NCBI RefSeq assembly: GCF_900327275.1
Contig: NZ_LS398548.1
Location: forward strand, 1,922,001-1,986,000
From: Orientia tsutsugamushi
GTDB taxonomy: Bacteria; Pseudomonadota; Alphaproteobacteria; Rickettsiales; Rickettsiaceae
Length of the DNA stretch: 64,000 bases
Direction of reading: 5' to 3'
Position numbers and translations under genes: made by a program. A model generated the notes under the pieces. That model was not told the DNA's origin and did not search any database. It worked only from the letters and a program-made list of their open reading frames with translations. This document shows, in pieces, positions 1 through 7,894 of this stretch. Numbering within the stretch: position 1 is the stretch's first letter; every line of letters begins with the position of its first letter.

Positions 1-55
1 TCCTGAATTTTTTTTCTACCTATTTTCTACCTTTCGCCTTAATTTTTTTGTTATA

Positions 56-84
56 TTGACAAATATTCCAAATATATTTATAGT
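56..84 (+). promoter_or_regulatory. Sigma70-type promoter ahead of the DnaA-like gene
   Basis: TTGACA (56-61) is followed by a 17-base spacer and TATAGT (79-84). The same arrangement is kept at 43002-43030 (TTGACA-N17-TATAGT) and at 43505-43533 (TTGACA-N17-TACAGT), although the spacer bases differ between copies. That supports a functional promoter. It points right, toward the DnaA-like and dnaB genes, with a leader of about 165 bases. Confidence 0.7.
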
Positions 85-173
85 TAAAGTTGAAGATTAA
101 TTATAAATATTAATAAAAGTTAACATAAGTTAATAGTAGGTTATATAAAGTGTAGAAGTTAATAAAAATTAAC
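82..173. repeat. Iteron-like AGTTAA repeats
   Basis: AGTTAA occurs at 82-87, 118-123, 128-133 and 157-162, and a related TTAAC-containing motif lies near 169-173. The 118 and 128 copies are exactly 10 bases apart, about one helical turn. The array is retained in the copy near 43030-43122. Spaced short repeats upstream of an initiator-like gene could be binding sites for that protein, but this is inference. In such AT-rich DNA the motif is cheap to obtain by chance. Confidence 0.4.
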
Positions 174-252
174 ACTTTTTCTTCTTTATATTTGATATAT
201 CTTTGCAGCTTTATTATTAGGCAATGTTTTTAACATATACTTTATCAACAAA

Positions 253-999
253 TTGCTATTAAAGCTAGCAGATCGATATTCAAATTATCATTTTGACTGT
301 AAGGCATCAGTTCTAAACTATATAGCACAAGCGTTAGCAAATGAATTACGAACTACTGATCAGGCAAATAGTGGCAACCGTAGATTTGATAACGTAGAAA
401 AATCTAATAAGGAAAAATATCTTACTCAAATTGAAACAAGAGCAAATCTTAGTAAGGAAAGTCAGTTGAAGCATAAAATTGCTGGTTCTTTTGAAGCAGC
501 TATGGCTTATCAAATTTTGACTTCTTGTAGTTTTGGGCCAGCGGTTCGAACTAGGTTTTTTGTTAAGTTGCTTAAAAATATCACACTAACAGAATGTGAT
601 GAATCAAAGATATTACAAGCTGTACAAGATGTATATGGATACGAAATTCAAGAATTGCAAGTTACACCATTTGAGCAACCTACAACTGTTTCACAGAAAC
701 AAATCAATGAAGAAGAGTATCTCTTGAATCTCAGTAAACAACTGGGCTCTAACTCGACTTGGTACAAAGTACGAGAATCTTTAGTTACATGTTATGGTCA
801 AGCTATCGATAAAGAATGGTTTAGTTCATTAAAAGTTGTAAATGAAGATAGTGTTAACAAAAAAATATTCATCAAAGCAAAAACAGAATTTGAAAATAGT
901 TACATCAGAGAGAACTATCTGAAAGATCTTGAGTCCTCTTTTAAAGCTCAAGGATTTTCTTTTGAGTTAGTTAAGTTTAGTAATTTTAATAAAATTTAA
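253..999 (+). CDS. RAGE DnaA-domain replication-initiator-like protein
   Basis: This 248-residue protein resembles the DnaA-like proteins carried by RAGEs and Rickettsia plasmids. Residues about 155-245 look like the DnaA N-terminal domain (W-Y-K-V-R-E-S, then D-K-E-W-F, then Y-I-R-E-N-Y-L), which in DnaA contacts the replicative helicase. There is no AAA+ ATPase domain and no DnaA box-binding domain. The first 40 residues (L-L-K-L-A-D-R followed by a possible helix-turn-helix) recall plasmid replication proteins. The only plausible start is TTG at 253, without a good ribosome site; the frame is open upstream to a stop at 193, so the amino end may be shortened. dnaB follows after 8 bases, which suggests a helicase-loading pair. 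A truncated inverted paralogue lies at 43157-43498. Confidence 0.65.
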   Translation: MLLKLADRYSNYHFDCKASVLNYIAQALANELRTTDQANSGNRRFDNVEKSNKEKYLTQIETRANLSKESQLKHKIAGSFEAAMAYQILTSCSFGPAVRTRFFVKLLKNITLTECDESKILQAVQDVYGYEIQELQVTPFEQPTTVSQKQINEEEYLLNLSKQLGSNSTWYKVRESLVTCYGQAIDKEWFSSLKVVNEDSVNKKIFIKAKTEFENSYIRENYLKDLESSFKAQGFSFELVKFSNFNKI

Positions 1000-1007
1000 A
1001 GGGTGAT

Positions 1008-2444
1008 ATGGAAAAAGATCTTGCAAAGATTGCTCCAAGTAATATTCAGGCAGAGCAAATGATACTTGGGGCAATTCTGATTAACAATCGTGCGCTATAT
1101 AACATTAACGAATTTTTACTGCCAGAACATTTTTATGAACCATTACATGGCAAAATATACAAGTCAATTAATCTCATTATTAGTAAAGGAATTAGCGCTA
1201 CTGTAATTTCGCTCAAAAATATGCTAGGCAATGAACTCACATTTGATGAAATAGGTGGAGTAGATTATCTAGCTAAACTTACAACGTTAGCATTAAGTAT
1301 AGTTAATGTTAATGAGTACGGCAAAATAGTATATGATCTTGCGCTGAGGTGTTATTTAATTGAAATTGGAGAAAAAATAGTAACAAATGCGTATTCTTCT
1401 ACTTTAGCAGATTTAGCTATAAGTCAGATCGAAACTGCTGAATCTCAATTATATGATCTAGGTTCAAGGGGAACTTTAAGTAAAGGATTTACAAAATTAC
1501 AAACTTCAATTGAAGAATCATGGACATCAATTTCATCTGCTATTAAAAATAAAAACTCTATTAACGGTATTAGTAGTGGACTACTTGACCTTGATTCAAA
1601 GCTTGGAGGATTTAAAAATTCTGACCTAATAATATTAGCTGGCAGGCCATCAATGGGTAAAACTGCTTTAGGAGTTAACTTAGCAATAAATGCTTGTAAA
1701 TATTTTCTTACTAAAAAAAATACTAAAGATAATGTAGTGCCATCAGTTGGATTCTTTTCTTTAGAAATGTCATCTCAGCAAATCTCTACTCGAATTCTTT
1801 CTATAGAATCAGAAATTAATAGCTCTGCATTATTTAACGGTAAAATAGGTGAACAAGATGTTGATAAGTTAAAGACTGTACAAGACGAAATACAAAAGTG
1901 GAATTTTTTTATAGATGATGCTCCAGCAATCTCGATATCTGCAATTAGATCTCGAGCTCGTAGACTTAAACGTACTCATAATTTAGCAATATTATTTATT
2001 GATTATTTACAGCTAATAAAAATTGATTCCAGAGGAAGTCAGTATAATCGAGTACAGGAGATTTCTGAAATTACTCAGAGCTTAAAAGCTCTTGCTAAAG
2101 AGCTCAATATTTCAATCATTGCGTTATCTCAATTGTCTAGAGCTGTAGAACAAAGGTCAGATAAAAAGCCTATTCTTTCAGATCTAAGAGAATCAGGCTC
2201 AATTGAACAGGACGCCGATATTGTAATGCTTATATATCGTGACGAATATTACTTGTCTAGATCAGAACCAGATCGAGGTACTCCAGAATACACAGAATGG
2301 AAAGCTAGACAAAATAAATGTTATAACACTGCTGAAATAATTGTTGCTAAACACCGTAATGAGCCAGTTGGTACAGTGAAGTTGCACTATAATATTAGGT
2401 ATTCTAAATTTGGCAATATTGTTAAAAACTCTCAGCAATGTTAA
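1008..2444 (+). CDS. dnaB: Replicative DNA helicase DnaB (RAGE copy)
   Basis: A full-length 478-residue DnaB-family hexameric helicase. The N-terminal domain (residues about 9-110) begins with the typical P-S-N-I-Q-A-E-Q-M-I-L-G stretch. The RecA-like motor has Walker A G-R-P-S-M-G-K-T at residues 212-219, an S-L-E-M-S motif, Walker B I-D-Y-L-Q at about 331-335, and the L-R-E-S-G-S-I-E-Q-D-A-D arginine-finger region. The AAAGGGTGAT just before the ATG is a good ribosome site. It lies 8 bases after the DnaA-domain gene, probably in one transcript. The reading frame shows no damage. Whether this is the only dnaB or a second, element-borne copy cannot be decided here; its setting inside RAGE genes favours the latter. 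Confidence 0.9.
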   Translation: MEKDLAKIAPSNIQAEQMILGAILINNRALYNINEFLLPEHFYEPLHGKIYKSINLIISKGISATVISLKNMLGNELTFDEIGGVDYLAKLTTLALSIVNVNEYGKIVYDLALRCYLIEIGEKIVTNAYSSTLADLAISQIETAESQLYDLGSRGTLSKGFTKLQTSIEESWTSISSAIKNKNSINGISSGLLDLDSKLGGFKNSDLIILAGRPSMGKTALGVNLAINACKYFLTKKNTKDNVVPSVGFFSLEMSSQQISTRILSIESEINSSALFNGKIGEQDVDKLKTVQDEIQKWNFFIDDAPAISISAIRSRARRLKRTHNLAILFIDYLQLIKIDSRGSQYNRVQEISEITQSLKALAKELNISIIALSQLSRAVEQRSDKKPILSDLRESGSIEQDADIVMLIYRDEYYLSRSEPDRGTPEYTEWKARQNKCYNTAEIIVAKHRNEPVGTVKLHYNIRYSKFGNIVKNSQQC

Positions 2445-2646
2445 TAAACGCTAGATTATGCATAAGATGAAAAAATGCTTGTCCAAAAAAAAATTACAGC
2501 AAAATTTTACTCATTAACACCAGAGATATGCAACTCAAGATTGGTTTTTGGCATCGTGATAACTGAATTCAAAAAAATTATAATTTAATTTGCTTCTTTT
2601 CCAGTTTTTATCTGGGATTGGAGTATACAAAAAGTTTAAATTATGG

Positions 2647-2677
2647 TATAATTTATTAATAACTATTTAGAGGTGGA
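2647..2677 (+). promoter_or_regulatory. -10 box and ribosome site of HD/ankyrin/OMP cluster
   Basis: TATAAT at 2647-2652 and a strong ribosome site AGAGGTGG near 2670-2677 precede the ATG at 2680. The block from about 2590 is closely repeated upstream of the second HD gene (about 14257-14347), including its TATAAT. No convincing -35 hexamer is present. Confidence 0.45.
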
Positions 2678-2679
2678 AA

Positions 2680-3255
2680 ATGATAGATTTTTATAGTGAG
2701 AGCTTAATAAATAAGCTGTTCAGAACCAACATAAGATTTAACACCAACATTGATCTTGATAAAGTTGAAAGAGCAATAAAATATGCTAAAAAATATCATG
2801 GCCAGCAAAAGAGAGATACTGGAGAACTATACTACACACATCCATTAGAAGTAGCCTACATGGTATCAGACTACAGCTTTGAAACAGATACAATTATTAC
2901 TGCAATACTACATGATACACTTGAAGACACAAAACTAACTAAAGAAAGAATAAGGTACGAATTTGGTGCTAATATTGCAGAACAGGTTTCAGACCTTACC
3001 AGAGTTAGGGATAATAAGAAAATCAGTGCTATGGAAATGATACAAATATTACGCAGCCAAAATAAAACAGAACTATTACTGATCAAGCTTTTTGATAGAT
3101 TCCATAATATTACAACTATATTCATCAAACATCCTCACAAAAGGCAAGAAATAATATTTGAAACTCAGCAAGAATTTATAGCTCTTGCTGAATACCTTAA
3201 ACTACCAGAGATTGGAGAACGCTTAAGTGAATATTGTAAACTTCATGCTAGCTAA
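2680..3255 (+). CDS. HD-domain SpoT-type (p)ppGpp hydrolase-like protein
   Basis: This 191-residue protein is a stand-alone HD-domain hydrolase of the SpoT/Mesh1 type, which in characterised members removes the 3'-pyrophosphate of (p)ppGpp with Mn2+. Metal ligands and active residues are visible: H54 in T-H-P-L-E-V-A, H78-D79 with E82-D83 in L-H-D-T-L-E-D-T, and D139 in F-D-R-F-H-N. It has no synthetase, TGS or ACT domain, so it is hydrolase-only and close in size to small alarmone hydrolases. It starts an apparent cluster with the ankyrin gene (11 bases downstream) and the membrane protein after it. A close paralogue at 14348-14924 is frameshifted. SpoT-like genes are common RAGE cargo. Enzyme activity is inferred from motifs only. 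Confidence 0.8.
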   Translation: MIDFYSESLINKLFRTNIRFNTNIDLDKVERAIKYAKKYHGQQKRDTGELYYTHPLEVAYMVSDYSFETDTIITAILHDTLEDTKLTKERIRYEFGANIAEQVSDLTRVRDNKKISAMEMIQILRSQNKTELLLIKLFDRFHNITTIFIKHPHKRQEIIFETQQEFIALAEYLKLPEIGERLSEYCKLHAS

Positions 3256-3266
3256 GGATTAAATAT

Positions 3267-3911
3267 ATGATATTAAAATCTAAGACTAAGTATACCTTAC
3301 ATAGCGCTATTCAAGATGGTGATATTAAAAAAGTGAAGCAGCTTATTAATAAGGATAGTACACTTGTCAATTCAAAATATAAAGATGGCACTACTGCTTT
3401 ATCTGTGGCTTTAAAATATAAGAATCTACCTATTGCCGAGATTTTACTAAGCAATGGAGCTAACGTAAACGCACAAGATAATGATGGGCACACTGCTTTA
3501 CATCTTGTTGTTGACACAATTCAAGTATATTATGAATTTTTCGAAAAATATCCTATCTATTGCAATGATCATATAGCATTACTGCTAAAATATAATGCTG
3601 ATGTAAATATCGAAAATAATCAAGGTAATACACCTTTATCTGATGCTGTTGAATGCAGATGTATAGAACCTTTAGCAATTATGCTAAAACATAATTCTAC
3701 TGGTATTAATAAAAAATATGATGAAGGAGAAACACTACTACATATCGCTGTTCGTAATGAAATCATAGATGTTATACAGCTTTTGATTGATTATGGTGCT
3801 GATATTGATGCAAAAGATGATAACGGCATGACTCCTATAGATTACGCTGCTAAAAGCGGTAATGCAGATGTATTCAACTTTCTAACGGAACAATGGGTCC
3901 CATGGTATTAG
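3267..3911 (+). CDS. Ankyrin-repeat protein
   Basis: This 214-residue protein is built mostly from ankyrin repeats. Clear units are at residues about 40-72 (T-T-A-L-S-V-A to N-V-N-A-Q-D), 73-110 (H-T-A-L-H-L), 119-150 (N-T-P-L-S-D-A), 153-186 (E-T-L-L-H-I-A to D-I-D-A-K-D) and 187-210 (M-T-P-I-D-Y-A-A). There is no signal peptide or membrane segment, and no obvious F-box-like tail, which many Orientia ankyrin effectors carry. Ankyrin proteins are frequent RAGE cargo and several related proteins are secreted to act on host targets. Export of this one is not shown by the sequence. It is probably co-transcribed with the HD gene 11 bases upstream. Confidence 0.85.
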   Translation: MILKSKTKYTLHSAIQDGDIKKVKQLINKDSTLVNSKYKDGTTALSVALKYKNLPIAEILLSNGANVNAQDNDGHTALHLVVDTIQVYYEFFEKYPIYCNDHIALLLKYNADVNIENNQGNTPLSDAVECRCIEPLAIMLKHNSTGINKKYDEGETLLHIAVRNEIIDVIQLLIDYGADIDAKDDNGMTPIDYAAKSGNADVFNFLTEQWVPWY

Positions 3912-3957
3912 GTTTCAACAGATAGCTAATATGTTAATATTAAAAAGAGAAGTTAAT

Positions 3958-4509
3958 ATGAATGTTTTGAAATTACTTTTACAACGGTGTTATGCTGTTA
4001 TATTAGCATTCGTTGTATTATCTTCACCATCGATATGTACAGCGAATAATAATGTAAACTTCAATGCCTCTAAAGGTGGTATTGATACTTCACAACAATT
4101 CTATATAAAATTTTCAACTGGTATTGCTACTAGCTACGATACATTAGAAGCTGGAATTGGTTATAGATTAGATCGGCACAGAATGGATGTAAGATTAGGA
4201 TTTATGTGTCATCACAACTGTAGAGATAACTTTATTCAAGGAAATTATTATTACAATATAATTGAAGGTAACAAAGCATCAATTTTTGTTACAGGTGGCC
4301 TAGTATCAGCTTTCAATAGTGATAGCGGTACTGGTATAGACTTGGGAGTTGGTACAACAATAAACTTATCAAGAGATACATATTTAGACGGAGTTGGAAC
4401 AGCAATAAACTTATCAAGAGATACATATTTAGACATTGAATGCAGCACAATTGCTAACTATAGACCACTTCCTATTCATATACGATTTGGATTGCGGGTT
4501 CACATTTAA
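3958..4509 (+). CDS. Outer-membrane beta-barrel-like protein with signal peptide
   Basis: I place the start at the second ATG (3958), preceded by AAAAGAGA, rather than at 3931; this gives 183 residues. A basic start, a hydrophobic stretch and a probable cleavage site after S-I-C-T-A indicate a Sec signal peptide. The mature part alternates polar and hydrophobic residues (F-Y-I-K-F-S-T-G, M-D-V-R-L-G-F, I-F-V-T-G-G) and ends I-H-I-R-F-G-L-R-V-H-I, a pattern typical of small beta-barrel surface proteins. A 45-base in-frame tandem duplication (4345-4389 and 4390-4434) repeats G-V-G-T-x-I-N-L-S-R-D-T-Y-L-D and may add one hairpin. Family and function are unknown. Confidence 0.6.
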   Translation: MNVLKLLLQRCYAVILAFVVLSSPSICTANNNVNFNASKGGIDTSQQFYIKFSTGIATSYDTLEAGIGYRLDRHRMDVRLGFMCHHNCRDNFIQGNYYYNIIEGNKASIFVTGGLVSAFNSDSGTGIDLGVGTTINLSRDTYLDGVGTAINLSRDTYLDIECSTIANYRPLPIHIRFGLRVHI

Positions 4510-4512
4510 TAA

Positions 4513-5327
4513 CTAGCAAGTTTTATAGTTAGTAATGATTAGCTCATTAACAGGATTGCGTTGTTCATTGATTGAGTATGTAACTCCAATATGAGTGATG
4601 AAGAAGTCTTTATATAAGTCTCTAATGAAGGTAGTGTTATTATTTGAAAGCATAATTTTAACACCTTTATTGTGTGTAGTTCATAAACAAAATCTCGTAG
4701 TCTAATTTGCTCTTTTTCATCAAATGGAACTCTAGTGTAGAACCTTTCTCCTGATTGGTGGTAAGGTGGATCAAGATAAACGAAGTCACCTTTTTTAGGC
4801 TCTATAAACGAAAAATCCATCGCATAAATTGATACATCAGCCAGAAGGTTACTACATTTATTTATTCTAGAGCAAATATGAAGCTTAAGATATCGCTTAT
4901 CAGAAAATGTTTGAGCAGATGTACCATCTCTGTTTAGCCTATAAATTCCCCTAAAGGAATATTTATTAAGATATATAAATTTTGCCGTGATATCATTAGG
5001 ATCATTGCTATAATAATTGTCTCTTATTTTATAGTAGTAATTTTCAGAATGATTTTTGTGATATAGATTTAGTAATCTATTGACCTCATTTGGATTCTTC
5101 TTTACAGCGTGATAACTAGTAATTAAGTCGAGATTAATATCAGACAAAAAACATTGTTTAAACAGATGCCTAACTTGAAAAAATAAAGCCCCACCTCCAA
5201 GGAATGGTTCATAGTAATTATAGTGTGGCCCTGAAGGAAGATGCTCTATTAATCTATTAACAATTCTCCTTTTGCCTCCAACTCAATGGAGAAAAGGCTT
5301 TGGTTCATTAGAAATTGCTATTGACAC
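4513..5327 (-). pseudogene. Broken DNA adenine methylase (Dam family)
   Basis: A DNA N6-adenine methyltransferase of about 270 residues, no longer translatable in one piece. Starting from GTG at 5327 the frame runs to F-L-H, then meets TGA where the truncated copy at 6608-6805 has TGG (tryptophan in F-L-H-W-V-G-G-K). Beyond it lie the SAM-binding P-F-L-G-G-G-A motif, the F-R-G-I-Y-R region and the catalytic D-P-P-Y. Near 4678-4685 an extra AC pair shifts the frame; in the restored frame the tail reads V-K-I-M-L-S-N-N-N down to the stop at 4513. An open stretch 4539-5147 remains but ends out of frame. Dam genes are typical RAGE cargo. Confidence 0.85.
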
Positions 5328-5575
5328 AAGAATTTTTGATTAATTAAATCTCTACTATGAATTATAGCAGAAAATAAGCCTTAAAGACAGTAATAATAAC
5401 TGTTACAGAGCTTTCTTTATAAATCTTTTTTGAATGATATTTTTGTAGCTAGAGATACAATGTGATAATTTCGCATCTATTTTAAAAAAGATGAAAAATT
5501 TTTCATAATTATAACAAAAAGTCATGTACTCATAAAAATTGAAATGTTACTGTATACCTGATTTTATCTGAGATT
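5137..5575. repeat. Duplicated dam-5'/leader segment, copy A
   Basis: This segment of about 440 bases carries the dam 5' part plus upstream non-coding sequence and is repeated in the same orientation at 6615-7057. The non-coding end (about 5455-5575) is also found a third time at 12414-12556. The bases between 5576 and 5710 hold nothing I can recognise. Confidence 0.75.
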
Positions 5576-5710
5576 TAAGGTATAAATGATATCTAACTAA
5601 ATGTTATTCCGTTTCAAAGTCATATATCTCTTTTAGAAACTAATCTCTCGCTATTTTTCTTACTACTTTCAACAGAAATAATTAGTTTAGAATAATAAAC
5701 AAGAATTCAA

Positions 5711-5854
5711 TAGACATCTTTCGAAACTGGTTAATGTAGTTCAAAATTATAAATGCAGAGATCAAATTAAAGCTAAGACAGAATCTTTTACGTCTATTTT
5801 GATACTTGTAAGCAATAATTTTGAACTACATTAACCAGTTTCGAAAGATGTCTA
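5711..5854. mobile_element. MITE, 144 bp with perfect 40-bp terminal inverted repeats
   Basis: The first 40 bases (starting TAGACATCTTTCGAAACTGG) are a perfect reverse complement of the last 40. The TA at each end is consistent with a TA target duplication. Two further copies with the same core lie at 11908-12050 and 41242-41386. There is no coding capacity. The tip resembles the ends of the IS5-type remnant at 7541-7894, so that transposase family may have moved it. Confidence 0.9.
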
Positions 5855-5956
5855 ATGTACGGAAGATGTTAGACAAAATATTAGTTAAGAATAATTCTTG
5901 AAAATATAGATAGCATAAAGTACCATAATATGACATATCTTAAATAAGAGGTGATT

Positions 5957-6499
5957 ATGTATAGAAGATATTTTGAACAGTTATCAGACCTTGGAAAGAA
6001 AGCAATCGATTTTTTATTCAAGACAGAAAAAACAAATAAGTCTTTAATTCTTGTTGGAGAAACTGATGTCCAAAATTTTAATATTACTCAGGTGGCTCAT
6101 TTTTATGAAAATCAAGGTAATGGACAAGTTAATAGTCATAACCTTAGTAGTATACATTCAGTAGAATATGTAAATTATGATCATCCAAAGTCATACAATA
6201 CATTGTATTTAGTAGACGATCTTCGTGATCATAAGGAGCAGCTTACATCTGAGATGGCTGCACATCAGAATAAATCTATTGGCATGAGTAAAAAGATAGA
6301 GTCGGAACGTGCTAAAGTTTTAATTATTGTATCTAATGATTTAGATAAGAATGCTAATGATTTAGATGAGAATGCTAAAAATGAATTACAAGAGTTTGCT
6401 GAAGATCAAAAACTAAACAATTATTATGAACAAACTCACATTTTAAATCTTGATCAATTTGAAGAATTTTTATCAGGTGACTTAGGCGTTGGAAGATAA
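5957..6499 (+). CDS. Hypothetical protein, unknown family
   Basis: I do not recognise this protein. It is set at ATG 5957 because AAGAGGTG (5946-5953) is a well-spaced ribosome site; an in-frame GTG at 5951 is less likely. The 180 residues are soluble and acidic, with no signal or membrane segment. Alternating hydrophobic strands (S-L-I-L-V-G-E, T-L-Y-L-V-D-D-L, V-L-I-I-V-S-N-D) suggest an alpha/beta fold. There is a short internal repeat, N-D-L-D-K-N-A / N-D-L-D-E-N-A, at about 130-144. It lies between a MITE and a dam fragment, inside two copies of a duplicated segment, so it is probably RAGE cargo. Confidence 0.55.
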   Translation: MYRRYFEQLSDLGKKAIDFLFKTEKTNKSLILVGETDVQNFNITQVAHFYENQGNGQVNSHNLSSIHSVEYVNYDHPKSYNTLYLVDDLRDHKEQLTSEMAAHQNKSIGMSKKIESERAKVLIIVSNDLDKNANDLDENAKNELQEFAEDQKLNNYYEQTHILNLDQFEEFLSGDLGVGR

Positions 6500-6607
6500 T
6501 CAATTATAGCACTACATGGAAGTCATGTTTTGACTTCCTACTCTTTTTTTTAAACCTCAGCAAAGCAAAATTATAACAGCGTACAGAGCAATAAAGTATT
6601 AGCAATC

Positions 6608-6805
6608 TTAGTTAAAATCAGACAAAAAACATTTTTTAAACAGATGCTTAACTTGAAAAAATAAAGCACCTCCACCAAGGAATGGTTCATAGTAATTATA
6701 GTATGGCCCTGAAGGAAGATGCTCTATTAATTTATTAACAATTCTCCTTTTACCTCCAACCCAATGGAGAAAAGGCTTTGGTTCATTAGAAATTGCTATT
6801 GACAC
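6608..6805 (-). pseudogene. Dam methylase, amino-terminal fragment
   Basis: Sixty-five residues matching the start of the Dam gene at 4513-5327, with the intact F-L-H-W-V-G-G-K-R-R motif and P-F-L-G-G-G-A SAM-binding motif. The gene stops at S-D-F-N followed by TAA because unrelated sequence replaces the rest at about 6615. It lacks the D-P-P-Y catalytic motif and cannot be active. Its value is as a reference: it shows that the TGA in the longer copy was once tryptophan. Confidence 0.85.
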
Positions 6806-7057
6806 AAGAATTTTTGATTAATTAAATCTCTACTATGAATTATAGCAGAAAACAAGCCTTAAAGCCAGTAATAATAACTGCTACAGAGCTTTTTTTATAA
6901 ATCTTTTTTGAATGATATTTTTGTAGCTAGAGATACAATGTGATAATTTCGCATCTATTTTAAAAAAGATGAAAAAATTTTTCATAATTATGACAAAAAG
7001 TCATGTACTGATAAAAATCTAAATGATACTGTATGCCTGATATTATCTGAGATTCAA
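6615..7057. repeat. Duplicated dam-5'/leader segment, copy B
   Basis: Second copy of the segment at 5137-5575, with mostly single-base differences. The non-coding part (about 6935-7057) carries the same near-palindromic leader as 12414-12575, but no kinase gene follows. The remaining stretch to 7354 has nothing I can assign. Confidence 0.75.
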
Positions 7058-7354
7058 GATTTAGATAATATTTAGCTAGAGGTTATTTCATTAAAACTTC
7101 AGAATCTGTTAGTAAAGGTACAAATGAATCTCTAGCTACACTTTAATTACTACTTCAAATAGCAAAAGTAATGCTATGATTATTAGTTATAAGAATAACA
7201 ACAAACAAAAAATATCTAAAAATACGATATCTCCATAGCTACGTTTTACATTTTGCTAATGGCCTAATTATTTTAGGCTATCTCAATTTATAACTCAAGA
7301 TTAATAATAAATATATAATTGTTAAATATTATGCGGTGTTTTAAAGAGTAAAGT

Positions 7355-7558
7355 ATGCATATACAAGTCTTAAGCGCAGCAAAGCACTTGTTCTATCGAA
7401 TGTTTAATCTACGCAAACAAAATAAAGCAACACAAATTTTTTCAGTTTCACAGGAAAAATGGTTTGCTTTTTTTAATGACTTGCACAGTCATACAGAACA
7501 AAAAAATTTAATACAACTTCTAATAACTCATCTTATAAAATACTTCTTTCGAAACTAG
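7355..7558 (+). CDS. Small hypothetical protein, 3' end cut by IS remnant
   Basis: A 67-residue open frame of unknown family that begins M-H-I-Q-V-L-S-A-A-K. It has no signal peptide or motif. Its last residues (Y-F-F-R-N) are read from the end of the IS5-type element that starts at 7541, so the original carboxyl end has been lost. No clear ribosome site precedes the ATG. It may be a chance frame or a fragment. Confidence 0.3.
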   Translation: MHIQVLSAAKHLFYRMFNLRKQNKATQIFSVSQEKWFAFFNDLHSHTEQKNLIQLLITHLIKYFFRN

Positions 7559-7894
7559 AGAATGATATAGAATGGTGTTATAAAAATCTGATTTTAAAGT
7601 AATAATGAAATTCGATCAGATAAAAGGGTTAACGGTATTCTCTAAAGTATTCTAAGACCATCAGCAACTGTTCCTCCAAATTGAGCTTATTTTTACGCAC
7701 ACCTTTTGATTACTTAAGACCATCAGCTTTCCTTAAAATATCCACCATCTTTGAAAATGTTTCCTTCCTTACTCCTGTTAATCGACGAAATTTTTCATCA
7801 CCTAACTCTTTAATATGATCTAATTTCATTATTACTTCAAATCAGATTTTTATAACACCATTCTACATCATTGTCTAGTTTAGAAAGAAATCTA
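7541..7894. mobile_element. Internally deleted IS5-type insertion sequence remnant
   Basis: About 80 bases at the left end (CTTTCGAAACTAGAGAATG onward) are a near-perfect inverted copy of the right end. On the minus strand from ATG 7829 the frame reads M-K-L-D-H-I-K-E-L-G-D-E-K-F-R-R-L-T-G-V and later N-K-L-N-L-E-E-Q-L-L-M-V-L-E-Y, the amino end of an IS5-family transposase as found in Orientia and Rickettsia. A stop interrupts it after about 39 residues. The left half carries the same gene start in the opposite sense (M-K-F-D-Q-I-K-G-L). The structure is thus two transposase 5' ends joined head to head. Confidence 0.75.

Larger units (their letters stand above)
1..207. repeat. RAGE head intergenic region, left copy
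   Basis: This non-coding segment aligns along its whole length with 42947-43153, in the same orientation and with only scattered differences. The right copy sits directly upstream of a minus-strand integrase, so I infer that the left copy also follows an integrase lying just outside the window. It contains a strong promoter and AGTTAA repeats, listed separately. After about position 207 the two copies stop resembling each other. Confidence 0.8.

Noticed and set aside
242-250. TTATCAACA as a DnaA box
   Set aside because: One mismatch to the consensus in very AT-rich sequence, single copy, and not kept in the right head copy.
2476-2491. GCTTGTCCAAAAAAAA shared with 33216-33231
   Set aside because: Half of the match is a run of A and the flanks do not align; the second occurrence is explained as trbC coding sequence.
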